A stretch of DNA of 64,000 nucleotides from Methylovirgula sp. (GCF_037200945.1 NZ_JBBCGP010000001.1:2664501-2728500), one strand, 5' to 3'. Positions 27,848-37,095 are shown, counted from the first letter of the stretch. Notes: generated by a model from the letters alone, not told the origin. Translations and numbers: made by a program.

Positions 27848-28924
27848 TTATTTCCGTTTGCTGCGACGCGGCCGTTTGGCAGGCGACGTGGGCGACGGGT
27901 CATCATCAGGCCGTGACGGCGCCTTTTGTAGAATTTTCGAAGTGTCAATCAGGCTCCAATCCGGGGCGATAAAAGGATTGGCCGCGGGTCTGCACGCACG
28001 CTTTCGCACGTATACCGTGGCAAAATCCTCCATCATCATTCGGTGATCGCCATTAAGGGAATTTCGCTTGAGAACATGTTCGATGGTATCAATAAAAAAC
28101 TCGACGGATTTCCCAAATTGGCAGTTTGCCGCATGAATCAAACGAGACCAGAATTGCTGGTCCTGGTCTGGCGCGACCAGAGATAGACGTGTACGAGAAC
28201 AAAGGTCGCTGGCGATAGCGGCGATCTCTCGAGCATCGTCAATTGGTGATATCGACTCAAAACGAATGGTCTGCAAAACGCGGCCGGCGAGCTGAAAATC
28301 AAAATTCAGGAAATCGTTGAGGTCTTCAATGCCTGAAATCATGACAGACACAGGCCACTGAGGATCGACGAGAAGCCTTTTGATAGTGTTAGCAATTTCC
28401 CGCATTTGAGTTACGTTTTTGGTTTCCGTCGCGTGCTGCATCTCATCGATATGAAGAATCCTCGTCCCCTTCATGCGCAGGTGGGCCCGCGTGTGCGCCC
28501 ACGCGGCAGCGCCTTGTGTGCTCCGAGCAAGCGGGTAGCCAAGAGGGGTCAATACCGTCCGAGCGAGTTCAACCAGCACACAGGGCGACGGCGCTGTGAC
28601 CGTCAACAGCGGCCAGAGGGCATATTGGTTGGGGGAATCGCTGTCCTTACGAATCGAATGCTGTTCAGCGTAATCTGGAAAATCGGGATGATTTGACAAC
28701 AACCGTGTAAGGGAGGTTGTCTTTCCTGCGCCGCTGCGCCCTGTCACGACGAGAAGCTTGGCTTCCCTGTTTTGAAGCGGCCGGTCGATTTCGTGTATTT
28801 TCCGATTATGCGAATTAAAGAGCTCGAATGCGTCGCGAAGCTGGGCGTCGCGGGGCATGCTCACGAATTTATTCCGCAGTGCGTCGACGATGGTATCGAC
28901 ATCATCAGGAGTATTGCTGGTCAC
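27848..28924 (-). CDS. tnsC: TnsC/TniB-like transposition AAA+ ATPase
   Basis: Regulatory ATPase linking the target selector to the transposase. It has Walker A VVTGRSGAGKTTSLTRLL (about residues 54-71) and Walker B TRILHIDEMQHATE (about 153-166), followed by NTIKRLLVDPQWPVSVMISGIEDL with the sensor 1 strand, the TniB order. The basic C-terminus AKRPRRSKRK may contact DNA. The start is a GTG at 28924, 5 bp after the tnsB stop. At 358 residues it is shorter than Tn7 TnsC (555) and closer to TniB, so the element is a hybrid in appearance, with TnsA present but a TniB-sized ATPase. Confidence 0.88.
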   Translation of the reverse strand: MTSNTPDDVDTIVDALRNKFVSMPRDAQLRDAFELFNSHNRKIHEIDRPLQNREAKLLVVTGRSGAGKTTSLTRLLSNHPDFPDYAEQHSIRKDSDSPNQYALWPLLTVTAPSPCVLVELARTVLTPLGYPLARSTQGAAAWAHTRAHLRMKGTRILHIDEMQHATETKNVTQMREIANTIKRLLVDPQWPVSVMISGIEDLNDFLNFDFQLAGRVLQTIRFESISPIDDAREIAAIASDLCSRTRLSLVAPDQDQQFWSRLIHAANCQFGKSVEFFIDTIEHVLKRNSLNGDHRMMMEDFATVYVRKRACRPAANPFIAPDWSLIDTSKILQKAPSRPDDDPSPTSPAKRPRRSKRK

Positions 28925-28929
28925 GACTT

Positions 28930-31068
28930 CTAGTCCTCAATCTGGTAATTTTTAACGGGGGGATTATTCAACTCAGGCGCCGCTGCGGTGGGCGGTACCG
29001 ACGGCGCGGCGGTTGCGACGGGCATCGTGGCGTCATGCAGGGGATCACGATCCGCATCGATGCTCGGATCGGGGACATTCGCCTTCCAGCGAAAACTCAG
29101 GGTGAGGTTGCGTTCCGCGAGTTCGATTTCCTCACTCGACAGCGTTGTCGGACCCAAGGCCGCGCGCTTGATCGCCTTCTGACTGAGTGCCTGTCGAGCA
29201 CAAACGGCGTCATGGACAACGTGACTTGCGACTTCAGCCTCGCGTGCGAAGCGGGCGCGGAGATCCGCGCAGACACCGATCCATGTCCTGACATCAAGGC
29301 CCGAAGCCCAGTCGGCGAGGCAGTTGATCGGAATCCAAGAATTGCCGAGCTTAGTGGAGATGGCACCGAGGTCTTCCGGGTCTACGCGAATATCGATCTT
29401 GACGTCGCCGTATTGCCGCCGCCATGTTTGAAGTTCCTCAGATTGGTACCAGAGCCCGAGCACGCGAATGCCGTAATCGCCAATGGTCCGCGTAAGCGCG
29501 GTACCAAAAGTAACACGCAGCATATTTGCCGTTGGCGGAGGCGAAGCACCATAGTCTTCAGTCAGGCGAAGCCAGGCATTCCTCGGCGTTTCGCCGAAAA
29601 GTCCGTCATGCGGCTCGTTATGATATTCGTCGACCAAATACCGGAGGAAAACGTCCCACAATTCCTCGACGGTAATGGCGGCGCGCTGTTCGGCCGGATA
29701 GTCACCGAGCTCAACGATGTTCGAGAAAGTGCGTCCGGTGAAATCCGACGCAGCTTTGGTGTCGATTGTCCGGATAAAACGCTCCACCTTAGGGCGTAAC
29801 TCCGGAAAGCCGGCAGGAGGATAGTCAGGGTTTGACCCGAGGTCGCTGACCGCGATGCGATATTTCGTGCTAACGAACGAGCTGCCGTTATCCGCGCTGA
29901 CGCAATCAGGGGTTCCGTGCATGTCCCAAGGAGTGACCGCGCCAGCGGCGATGGCTATCTTGGTTTTATCGATGCATGCGAGGTGAAGTGCACGCAACGC
30001 ATTCTCAGGCGTGGCGGTCGCGGCAATCGAGGCACCGAGAATACAGCGCGTGGCGCAATCGATTACAATGCACAGGTGCCAACGGCAGCGTTTCAGACGC
30101 GCGATTTCATCCGGTTCAAGATATTGGATCAGATCTAATTCGTCGAACAGGGTATGGAGATGGATATGCCATTCGTCGGTTTCGACGCGCTCCAACGGGC
30201 GCCGAGCTTCGATGCCGCCGGAGGACATGTGGAACTTGCGCTTGGCGGCCTCTAGAGTGTAACGGGCGGCATAGACGTGGAATTTAGAAAGCCGGTCGAT
30301 GGCTGCGAAAAACGTATTCTTCGAAACCGTTGGAATCGGCTCCAGGTCTGCGATCCGGCGTTGTTCGTTGATATCCTTGATTGCCTGGAGGAAGCCTGTG
30401 AAGCACTTCCTTTTAGACGGGCGCCGCTCATCCATATACGAATGGACATGCTTATTCATAATCGGGCGGGTTTCGGCGGCGACTTTCGGTGTCCGATCGC
30501 CGCATTGGTGATAACGCGGATGCAAAGCGCGAGCATCACCGCCGGAGTTCTCGTAGCGCGTTAGCCACGTCCGCCATGCTTTTGCGCCGCGGGGCGGATC
30601 GAATGTTTTGGCAATTGTGCCGGTTCTTGGTTTTCGTTCTTGGGCCATCATAACTGCCCATTTTGGCTGCAAGGTTACGATAATCCGATCGATGGCTGCC
30701 GGCATCGCAGCATCTGACCGAGTGACCGATGGGTCTGTTTTCTCAAGCTCCAAGAAAGCGTCGACACAGTCCTTACGGCAAAGAATGAGGTTTTGTTTTT
30801 CGAGCGGGAGATCCTTCAGGAACTGGAGATCGCTTTCGCCGCGAGCGCGTGCCTTCTCAATGGAGTAGAAGTCGCGGTCGACACCAAATTTCTTCTCCAG
30901 TCTGAGCTGGGCGATCTGATCACGAGAGAAAGTTTCGACAAGGTCGGTGTCGTTGCGGCGGAAGAGATAGCCGTCGGTGACAGCCTCGACGTAACGGTAA
31001 TCCTTGTCCGCGATAACGATCCGGTCGAAGTGGCTGAAGCGCAGCTTGTGGGGACGTGGCGTGGACAT
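28930..31068 (-). CDS. tnsB: TnsB-like DDE transposase
   Basis: Retroviral-integrase-type transposase that cuts and joins the 3' ends. Its 712 residues match TnsB (702). The catalytic DDE triad can be placed at ERVETDEWHIHL (first D, about residue 299), DCVSADNGSSF (second D, about 397) and RPKVERFIRTID (E, about 433). The N-terminal 280 residues are helical DNA-binding domains and the C-terminus is a long acidic-proline tail (PSVPPTAAAPELNNPP) that in relatives contacts TnsC. Its start overlaps the tnsA stop (TGATG), so the two subunits are translationally coupled. The likely binding sites are the CGGACA boxes at the element ends. Confidence 0.92.
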   Translation of the reverse strand: MSTPRPHKLRFSHFDRIVIADKDYRYVEAVTDGYLFRRNDTDLVETFSRDQIAQLRLEKKFGVDRDFYSIEKARARGESDLQFLKDLPLEKQNLILCRKDCVDAFLELEKTDPSVTRSDAAMPAAIDRIIVTLQPKWAVMMAQERKPRTGTIAKTFDPPRGAKAWRTWLTRYENSGGDARALHPRYHQCGDRTPKVAAETRPIMNKHVHSYMDERRPSKRKCFTGFLQAIKDINEQRRIADLEPIPTVSKNTFFAAIDRLSKFHVYAARYTLEAAKRKFHMSSGGIEARRPLERVETDEWHIHLHTLFDELDLIQYLEPDEIARLKRCRWHLCIVIDCATRCILGASIAATATPENALRALHLACIDKTKIAIAAGAVTPWDMHGTPDCVSADNGSSFVSTKYRIAVSDLGSNPDYPPAGFPELRPKVERFIRTIDTKAASDFTGRTFSNIVELGDYPAEQRAAITVEELWDVFLRYLVDEYHNEPHDGLFGETPRNAWLRLTEDYGASPPPTANMLRVTFGTALTRTIGDYGIRVLGLWYQSEELQTWRRQYGDVKIDIRVDPEDLGAISTKLGNSWIPINCLADWASGLDVRTWIGVCADLRARFAREAEVASHVVHDAVCARQALSQKAIKRAALGPTTLSSEEIELAERNLTLSFRWKANVPDPSIDADRDPLHDATMPVATAAPSVPPTAAAPELNNPPVKNYQIED

Positions 31069-31844
31069 CAGCGGGCCTCCCGGGTTTCGGCGTGGAGGGA
31101 GACCTTGGTCACGAGAGCCCGCCGGTTGATGCGGCCGGGCAGGGTCAATCTGAGTTCGCCGGCGCCGAGGAGGCGCGCAACAGCGCGCAGGCCGCGGCCG
31201 CCGAGGTCGGTACGATTGATGATGTCGCCGATCTTCACATCGCCGATGACATCGGCGAGGATCTCTCTCACGACGTTGTCGTCGGCGTCGGCACGTTCAC
31301 ACATGGCAGAATGCAGGAATTGCGCGTTCCATACGCGCCATTTCGGCAGGTCGCGTTCGGTGATGAGGGTGACGCGGTCGGCATAAGTAACTGCGCCCTG
31401 TGAAGCAATGCGCTCCAGGATGTCGGTCACATGTTCCGCCCGTTCGGATGGTTTGACGGCGACCGCGATACGCGTCCCGCTGGCCATTTGGACGAGAAAA
31501 TCGAAGGTATGGTGGCGAGTGTTTCCCTCGGCGTCGACGTAGGTAACTTGGGGTGGCTGATCCCACATGTTGACGACGTCGGGACGCGTCAGGGAAACAT
31601 AAATGGTCTTGCGTTCGAGCGAGCTTTCGTACCAGAGGGTCCGATTGGCTTTGAAGTTGAGTACGGTTCCGCGGCTGGAGCCGCGAGAGCGGACGGGAGG
31701 GAGACGGCTGGCGGTTGATGCGGACGGCGGCGTCCAACTGGTGGAATACGGCGGCGTCCAACTTGTCGAACTAAGAATATCGGTCATGGTTTGGTTTGGC
31801 TCGATGCTGACGAGCCCAGAGCCGGGGCGACGTTGCGCTTGCAT
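31068..31844 (-). CDS. tnsA: TnsA-like endonuclease subunit
   Basis: Restriction-endonuclease-fold subunit that cuts the 5' ends, enabling cut-and-paste movement. The catalytic set is visible: E in LWYESSLERK (about residue 74), D in RHHTFDFLVQ (about 113) and K in IAVAVKPSER (about 131), then the TnsA C-terminal helical domain ending in LGAGELRLTLPGRINRRALV. The N-terminal ~55 residues are a low-complexity Ser/Pro-rich leader. ATGs at 31844 and 31787 are both possible; neither has a strong ribosome-binding site. It opens the tnsABC-tniQ operon. In Tn7 this gene abuts the right end, whereas here some 15 kb of cargo lies between. Confidence 0.87.
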   Translation of the reverse strand: MQAQRRPGSGLVSIEPNQTMTDILSSTSWTPPYSTSWTPPSASTASRLPPVRSRGSSRGTVLNFKANRTLWYESSLERKTIYVSLTRPDVVNMWDQPPQVTYVDAEGNTRHHTFDFLVQMASGTRIAVAVKPSERAEHVTDILERIASQGAVTYADRVTLITERDLPKWRVWNAQFLHSAMCERADADDNVVREILADVIGDVKIGDIINRTDLGGRGLRAVARLLGAGELRLTLPGRINRRALVTKVSLHAETREAR

Positions 31845-31943
31845 TTCCGAGGGAAAGCAGGCAAAGTTTTCCCGTTCTCTGGCGGCTCGCCGGAGGGCTA
31901 GTTGCTCGATGGGCTTCGTGGGCTTTGGTCGAGCGGCGGAATT

Positions 31944-31981
31944 AAAAGACGCTTTCGGATTCCCTCCGGAGGCGTCTTTTT
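31944..31981. terminator. bidirectional hairpin terminator
   Basis: Stem AAAAGACGC / GCGTCTTTT with an inner CGGA/TCCG stem and T tracts on both strands. It would shield the tns operon from leftward read-through of cargo transcription. Confidence 0.65.
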
Positions 31982-32208
31982 CATTTGGCGTTTGGAAATT
32001 GAAGCGGGGTGGTCAGTTGCTCCTGATGGATTTGCAACCAGACAATTCCTGACATGAGCCGCAGAGTCCAGAGCCTATCGATACGGAAAGGCTCATGAAT
32101 TCAGTGGCTTCCGCACTGGGGTTGACTCTTTTTGGGAAGATTTGTATCTGCGGTGATCCGCCGCGAGGCGGCTTCCGCGCTTGAATTTGCTAAATTTGCG
32201 CTTTTGGC

Positions 32209-32229
32209 GCCGCTTTCGAGCGGCTTTTT
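32209..32229 (+). terminator. UUCG-loop terminator without an obvious gene
   Basis: Perfect stem GCCGCT / AGCGGC closed by a TTCG loop and followed by TTTTT. The upstream plus-strand DNA holds no convincing gene, so the transcript it ends is unknown. Confidence 0.6.
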
Positions 32230-32331
32230 GATGCCTCTTTTTGAGCTCCAAAAAATATTTTTTGCACCCCTTACCCACCGGGGTCATCGCGGTTGTCGAG
32301 GCGAAATCACAAGCTTAATTCTGATGAAGGA

Positions 32332-32520
32332 ATGCCGATCAGCGTCGCGGGCCTCAGAATTATTGATCGGGCGAACGACGTTCTCGCCAGAGTTTTTGCC
32401 CTCGACGAGGCAATAGCCAATGCGCGCGCTTGCCGCGCTCTCCTTGAAGACCTTCATTCACGCGATCTGACGGTCGTCACCGAACCCCATGGCAAGCTCC
32501 CGCTTCAGAGGAGGTCTTAG
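32332..32520 (+). CDS. possible small protein
   Basis: A 62-residue frame (MPISVAGLRIIDRANDVLAR and onward) with an amphipathic helical first half and preceded by GAAGGA directly before the ATG, closer than ideal. No family is recognised and it overlaps nothing else. It may be real or chance. Confidence 0.25.
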   Translation: MPISVAGLRIIDRANDVLARVFALDEAIANARACRALLEDLHSRDLTVVTEPHGKLPLQRRS

Positions 32521-32548
32521 GCCGAGCGGCAATAGTAGGGAGCAAAAC

Positions 32549-33493
32549 TCATGGGGTCCTGCTGGCACGGCTCGGTCTAAGTCGGCGCAGAGACTCATCT
32601 CTAAAGCTTTTATAAACGAGCTGCTCATCAGGCGAAGGACTTGCTACATCATTGCTAGAGAAGAGCGCGTAATACCTACGAAACCTGGCACGATCGCTGG
32701 GCCAGCGCCAAGTCCATTTGACCGGGTATGAAAACGGAAATCTTTCATCCTTTATTTCGGAGATGGTGGTTCTTTCAATAATGGCGGTGAACAAGTTCGT
32801 ATTGATTGTACGAACTAGTATCCGAAGGGACAATAGAATAGCCTGCAACTGATCGATGTCGAGCAGGATGCTTGCGTCAAGCAAATTGCTGTGGTTCGCC
32901 AGCCCAAGAGTAATTGCGTTATTGGAGCCAAGACGACCAAAGCGATGCACGCAGCAGTGCCTCATTTCACATATCCGCTGAAAGTCCTTTAGCGGCTTGT
33001 CAATGTCTGGAACGTCTTGTGGCTTAAGTCGCAAGTATTCCTTGAGCGCGTCTTTGATATTATCTCGGCTCGCGAAGGATGTTCCCTCTAACAGAGCGTC
33101 GGGAAGTTGATCGGCTTTGTGGTGCATAGCGGCGCCAAACGTGACGGTCTTCCGCTCAACGACAAACCGCGCATACTCATCGAAGGATATGAGGCGAGAT
33201 AGCATTGTGCGAAGGTAGCTCTCGAAGGCTGACATGTATCCGAGAATGGAAATAGTGGCTAACTCGCTCGGCAGTGGCGTGGTCTTGTTCAGGTACGGCT
33301 GGAGTATCACGAGCTTATTTATGCCGTCGCAGTTTTTATAAAAATGATCGATTGGGCTGCTTTTGTCGGGAGCGCCGCCTCCGGCGAACCACGTCGTCGT
33401 ATCGAGCGGCGGAAGGGGTGCACCAGGAGGCGTTATTAGCCGATGTATCATCGGGGGCGGTGGTGTAATAGTCGTGGTTCGTGGAGTTCTCAC
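32549..33493 (-). CDS. HEPN-domain protein, candidate ribonuclease effector
   Basis: A 314-residue, mainly helical protein. After a Pro/Thr-rich N-terminus, the helix ISILGYMSAFESYLRTMLSRLI (about residues 82-103) and the block FQRICEMRHCCVHRFGRLG (about 168-186) form a HEPN domain with the R-x4-H signature (RHCCVH), the usual metal-free RNase active site. HEPN proteins are frequent effectors of toxin-antitoxin and phage-defence systems. The GTG start overlaps the stop of the ATPase gene (GTGA), so the two are made together, and the DNA methyltransferase lies upstream in the same operon. Whether it is an active RNase is untested; the motif is present but the rest is divergent. Confidence 0.65.
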   Translation of the reverse strand: MRTPRTTTITPPPPMIHRLITPPGAPLPPLDTTTWFAGGGAPDKSSPIDHFYKNCDGINKLVILQPYLNKTTPLPSELATISILGYMSAFESYLRTMLSRLISFDEYARFVVERKTVTFGAAMHHKADQLPDALLEGTSFASRDNIKDALKEYLRLKPQDVPDIDKPLKDFQRICEMRHCCVHRFGRLGSNNAITLGLANHSNLLDASILLDIDQLQAILLSLRILVRTINTNLFTAIIERTTISEIKDERFPFSYPVKWTWRWPSDRARFRRYYALFSSNDVASPSPDEQLVYKSFRDESLRRLRPSRASRTP

Positions 33494-35211
33494 GACAGGT
33501 ACTCGTCCACGTATCCAGTGATAAGTTGGATTATCCTGTTAGCGCGTTGTTTCCCGACTCCACGAATTTGCCGGAGTTTGGAGACCGGATTTTGCTCGGC
33601 GAGGAAGTCGCCGATCGTGTTGAATCGCTCGATTTCTTCGAGACGCTCCTTCGTCCATCCGGTTAGTCCGGGGACCTCGGCGACACGAATCTTCATGCAC
33701 TCGTCGAATGCAGAGACGTCGACGAGCTCAGCCCCACAATTGTGACAGAACTTTTGGTTCGTCGACAGTCGCTCGGTATGGCATCTCGTACATGCAGGTA
33801 AATCGGGGTGGAGCTTATCCTGGAGTTCCTTACCGACTAACGTGCTCACTGAGCGGCGCACCGGATGCTTCGAAGTTTGATCGGACTCAATTACTTCAAC
33901 GATTGCTTTGAAAGAGGTGCCCCGGGTTTTGGTCGAGAAAACGCGGTCATTGAGGAGAACCGCGAGATTGATGATGAAGCGCCTATATATTCGGCCTTCG
34001 CCGTGAGAAACAGACGGTAATTCGTGAAGAAGGCCGGCTTCAATCAAGAGGCTAAAAATGCGCTCTACGGGAGCGTTGTCCTCGGTTCCTTGAACGCCGA
34101 CTACCATCGTCATTTTGCCGCCGTTCGCATCAACGTTGTCATTGAAGTCCTTCAGCGCGCTGACGAGGCGTGAGAAGATTGTGCCACCGGCTTCAATTAT
34201 CGAAGCGAGCTTTGGCATTTTCAGGCGAAGGGACGAATATTCGGAAACTCGAGCAGTCGCATGCTCTTGGATCAGTCTGTTTACGATTGCCTGGGTCGTG
34301 CCTCCGGATGATTGTTGAAACCCTCTCAAGAGCATTAAAAAGGCACGAGGCACGCCAAATGCTGCGTACATCAGGTACTTGGCGACATCGACTGGAATGC
34401 TGCTGAAGCCAGAAATACGCAACTGCGCGATTTGCTGCATCGTCGAAGCGTAGCTTTGGTCGTCTGGAGAGAGCCAGACATTAACTGTCTCGGCTTCCTG
34501 AGCGGCGTGAAAGTTAGGTCCGTATTCCGTCGTGCCGGGGTAAACAGAGGCCTTTGGTGTAATGGAACTCGTTTTTATGGATCTCACTAAATCAAAAAAG
34601 TCGTGCAAATATTCCCGCGTCAATGTCAGCGCGGCATCGTCCAGAAGAAGGATAACGCGGGTACGTCCGGCCTTTTCCGTGAAATAACGGAGAGCGTCTT
34701 GCACGAATGGAATGCTGATCTGTCTTGCATCAGCAGCTTCGAATTCTTCGAGCTGCTGGCCGCGCTCGATTTTGCTGATGATATTGCGGAGCTCATCGGC
34801 AGACATGCCCACGACTTGTTCAAACGTCGTTTCGCGACTCGGTATGTCGAAGTCTCGGACACTCTCTGCCAGAGCTCGCAAAATGACAGCTAAAACCCAA
34901 GTATGAAATGTTGCGACCGCCGACGGCTTTCGTTGAAGAAGGGGTTCGAGCCGGTAATAACGATTAAAAGACGCATAGACTGCAAAGGGTAGGGTGCTTT
35001 GCTTTTGACACCGCAGGTAAGTGTAACGCATGAGATGCGTTTTTCCGCAACCTCGTGGCCCGCTTAAAAGTTTCGTGCCGGTGTGAATGAGCTTTCGGTG
35101 GACAGTTTCATAAAAGTCAGTGACGACGGTTTCCTGTTCGAGCCGATCTAAAGGAATGTAGTCGGCTCGCTCCTCCAACTGAGCGGTTAGTTCTTGGTCT
35201 TGCTCGTTCAT
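33490..35211 (-). CDS. ORC/CDC6-like AAA ATPase with zinc ribbon and C-terminal HhH
   Basis: A 573-residue P-loop NTPase. Walker A is LLSGPRGCGKTHLMRY (about residues 48-62), Walker B is RVILLLDDAALTLTREYLHDFFDLV (about 183-207), with the general arrangement of ORC-CDC6-like ATPases found in accessory islands. Residues about 470-492 are a zinc ribbon (CTRCHTERLSTNQKFCHNCG), and residues about 540-565 a helix-hairpin-helix (LRQIRGVGKQRANRIIQLI), both pointing to nucleic acid binding. It lies 34 bp after the methyltransferase gene and overlaps the HEPN gene. By analogy with defence systems it would act as sensor or gate for the HEPN effector; that role is inference. Confidence 0.72.
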   Translation of the reverse strand: MNEQDQELTAQLEERADYIPLDRLEQETVVTDFYETVHRKLIHTGTKLLSGPRGCGKTHLMRYTYLRCQKQSTLPFAVYASFNRYYRLEPLLQRKPSAVATFHTWVLAVILRALAESVRDFDIPSRETTFEQVVGMSADELRNIISKIERGQQLEEFEAADARQISIPFVQDALRYFTEKAGRTRVILLLDDAALTLTREYLHDFFDLVRSIKTSSITPKASVYPGTTEYGPNFHAAQEAETVNVWLSPDDQSYASTMQQIAQLRISGFSSIPVDVAKYLMYAAFGVPRAFLMLLRGFQQSSGGTTQAIVNRLIQEHATARVSEYSSLRLKMPKLASIIEAGGTIFSRLVSALKDFNDNVDANGGKMTMVVGVQGTEDNAPVERIFSLLIEAGLLHELPSVSHGEGRIYRRFIINLAVLLNDRVFSTKTRGTSFKAIVEVIESDQTSKHPVRRSVSTLVGKELQDKLHPDLPACTRCHTERLSTNQKFCHNCGAELVDVSAFDECMKIRVAEVPGLTGWTKERLEEIERFNTIGDFLAEQNPVSKLRQIRGVGKQRANRIIQLITGYVDEYLS

Positions 35212-35244
35212 TTCGGGTACGCTTTCTTGGGAGACGCCTCGAAG

Positions 35245-36438
35245 TTATACCCGTATCCGGAGAAGTTCTGTCGCAGATAAATTACGTGCGCCGACACCCC
35301 GCGACCGTGCAATCATTTGTGATCGTCCGGAGTCTGAGGATAGACCGTCGAGAATACGTTGCCTTAGACGCAAATTGCAGCGGAGTCGAAAAACGCAGTC
35401 AGATATCGGTGCTTCCCCGCTTTCGACGATTGCAACTTTTGTTTCGAGCTTTCGATCGACCCTCGCAACCAGAATATCCCCGCGCTTCGCCGTCACCTCG
35501 CTGACGTTTTTGTTTTTGGGTTGGTTCAGGTGGACCGTCCCGCCCGGAAGGGTCGGAAAACTGCTGGTGTGGAAAATGATTCCATTCGACAAGCGGACCT
35601 CGCTCGATGACCGTCTACCACGCGTCACGCTTACTCCGAGGTCCTTCAGCGACGTCTCGCGTCCGGATTTCGGCACAATATTGTATAAATGGAAGGTGTA
35701 ATCGAGTCGATCTTCGGCAGTTGATGCCGCGACCGTGATGGGTTGATCCCAGTACCCCTCAGGCGAAACACGCTCCAAAACGATGGAATTGGTCGGTTTG
35801 CCGCTCGTCAAAATCAAAATATAGGCTTGGGCGTCGGTCCGACGAAACGCGCCTCGGGGAAGCTGGATAACGCGTTCGATTGAATGGGTTTCGGCTATGG
35901 CTCTTCGTGTTCCGGCGGTTCGGCTGCCGCTAACGAAAGTATCTGGCACGATGAGGCCTAGATGGCCACCTGGACGTACAAGGTAAAGAGCCTGCGCAAG
36001 GAATATTAGATCGAGCGTGACTTCCTTGGCCGAAGTTGCCTGTTTGCTGAGGCCAGCCCGATTGAGGATGCTTTCAAATTCGGGTCTCCAGCGGGCTAGT
36101 TGGTAAGGTGGATTAGAAAGGATGACGTCGACTGTCCCCGCATCGACACCAACGGCCCGATGCAATTCTGGGCAAAGCGCGTCAGCTAAGACGTGCCGAT
36201 GATTATTGCCTTTGGCCAAGACGCGTATGATTTCATTTTCCGAGCGGTGGTCGATGTCGACGGTCAGGAGTTGCGTTTTCTTCCAGCGTTGCGAAGCGGC
36301 GATGGAGAGAGATCCGCTTCCGGAGCCGATGTCGATGACCTTGTTGGGTGTCTTTTTCGGAAGGGCCGCCACGACGGCCGACGACAGCCAGGCAGGAGTG
36401 TCGTATCTACCCAGATTGTTTTGCCTGTAAGGACTCAA
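35245..36438 (-). CDS. N6-adenine DNA methyltransferase with fused specificity-like tail
   Basis: A 397-residue DNA methyltransferase of the gamma N6-adenine type. Motif I is VIDIGSGSGSLSIAAS (about residue 35), the catalytic motif IV is ILSNPPYQLARW (about 107), followed by GGHLGLIVPDTFVSG. The C-terminal part (about 260-397), with ETSLKDLGVSVTRGRR, KRGDILVARVDRKLETKVAIV and SRGVGARNLSATELLRIRV, resembles a target-recognition domain of type I HsdS subunits. So modification and recognition are in one chain. The start is a TTG with GGGGGCGAGA just before it. First gene of the methyltransferase-ATPase-HEPN operon; no cognate restriction nuclease is seen nearby. Confidence 0.8.
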   Translation of the reverse strand: MSPYRQNNLGRYDTPAWLSSAVVAALPKKTPNKVIDIGSGSGSLSIAASQRWKKTQLLTVDIDHRSENEIIRVLAKGNNHRHVLADALCPELHRAVGVDAGTVDVILSNPPYQLARWRPEFESILNRAGLSKQATSAKEVTLDLIFLAQALYLVRPGGHLGLIVPDTFVSGSRTAGTRRAIAETHSIERVIQLPRGAFRRTDAQAYILILTSGKPTNSIVLERVSPEGYWDQPITVAASTAEDRLDYTFHLYNIVPKSGRETSLKDLGVSVTRGRRSSSEVRLSNGIIFHTSSFPTLPGGTVHLNQPKNKNVSEVTAKRGDILVARVDRKLETKVAIVESGEAPISDCVFRLRCNLRLRQRILDGLSSDSGRSQMIARSRGVGARNLSATELLRIRV

Positions 36439-36655
36439 TCTCGCCCCCTAATTCCCGTGAAATTGTTATAAGACGTCTTTGAAAAGTCCATGGTTTCTTT
36501 CTTTCAGATATCCTAATTTTACTGCGGATCAGAACTGATTCTAGGAACCAGGAGGCGCGCACGGGAGCGCCGTCCAATCGGTTCAACCGAGCCTCCGGTT
36601 TTTAGCGGCAAAATTTGCAGTTGATCGCGGACGACGGCGCCCGCACTCGGAGCTG

Positions 36656-36988
36656 ATGTCCAGATCGGGCGCGGCAGAAGCCGTCCCTTTGTTGGCAATC
36701 CCTGGGTCAGAGCTATCGGAGGAAAAGTACGTCACATATTGCCAAGACATGCTTGCATATCGCGATAAATTTGTTGCGCACTTAGATTATGAGCGGAGGA
36801 TGACTATTCCGTTGCTGGACTTCGCAAAAGCATCTGTGCGGTATTATTGCGCGCACATTTTCGACGAGTATCAGGACGACTTTTTGGCGCATTCCGTCAG
36901 GATGTTTGATCTAGGTTATGAGCAGTGTCAGAGGGAAGCGCGTGGGATTTTTAGGCATGCTCTCCAGGAGACGTGGGATGACTCGTGA
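36656..36988 (+). CDS. small AbiU2/HEPN-like hypothetical protein, possibly truncated
   Basis: A 110-residue protein with YCQDMLAYRDKFVAHLDYERRMTIPLLDFAKASVRYYCAHIFDEY. The YRDKFVAHLD piece followed by helical P-LD-A-S segments resembles the second half of AbiU2/HEPN-like proteins, which are about twice as long, so this may be an N-terminally truncated copy. The first ~20 residues, MSRSGAAEAVPLLAIPG, look non-native. No good ribosome-binding site precedes the ATG at 36656. It is divergent from the methyltransferase operon. Function unknown. Confidence 0.45.
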   Translation: MSRSGAAEAVPLLAIPGSELSEEKYVTYCQDMLAYRDKFVAHLDYERRMTIPLLDFAKASVRYYCAHIFDEYQDDFLAHSVRMFDLGYEQCQREARGIFRHALQETWDDS

Positions 36989-37095
36989 ATATCTCGTTGC
37001 CCTATCCGTCTTGCGATTAAGGCGCACTGGACAGCCGCGGGAGAGATAGCAGCGCGCCCTAAAGCGACCGCATGAGGCCGCGCAACGCAGCAGGC

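Larger units (their letters stand above)
31845..32548. other. 704-bp region upstream of the tns operon
   Basis: Contains two hairpin terminators (31944-31981 and 32209-32229) and one weak small frame (32332-32520). The tns promoter must lie between 31845 and about 31943 or beyond the first hairpin. No CGGACA box or TGTA terminus was found here, so this is not a former right end. Confidence 0.5.

Noticed and set aside
28828..29799. A 323-codon plus-strand frame opposite tnsB
   Set aside because: Lies opposite the tnsB C-terminal half and has no recognisable domain or ribosome-binding site.
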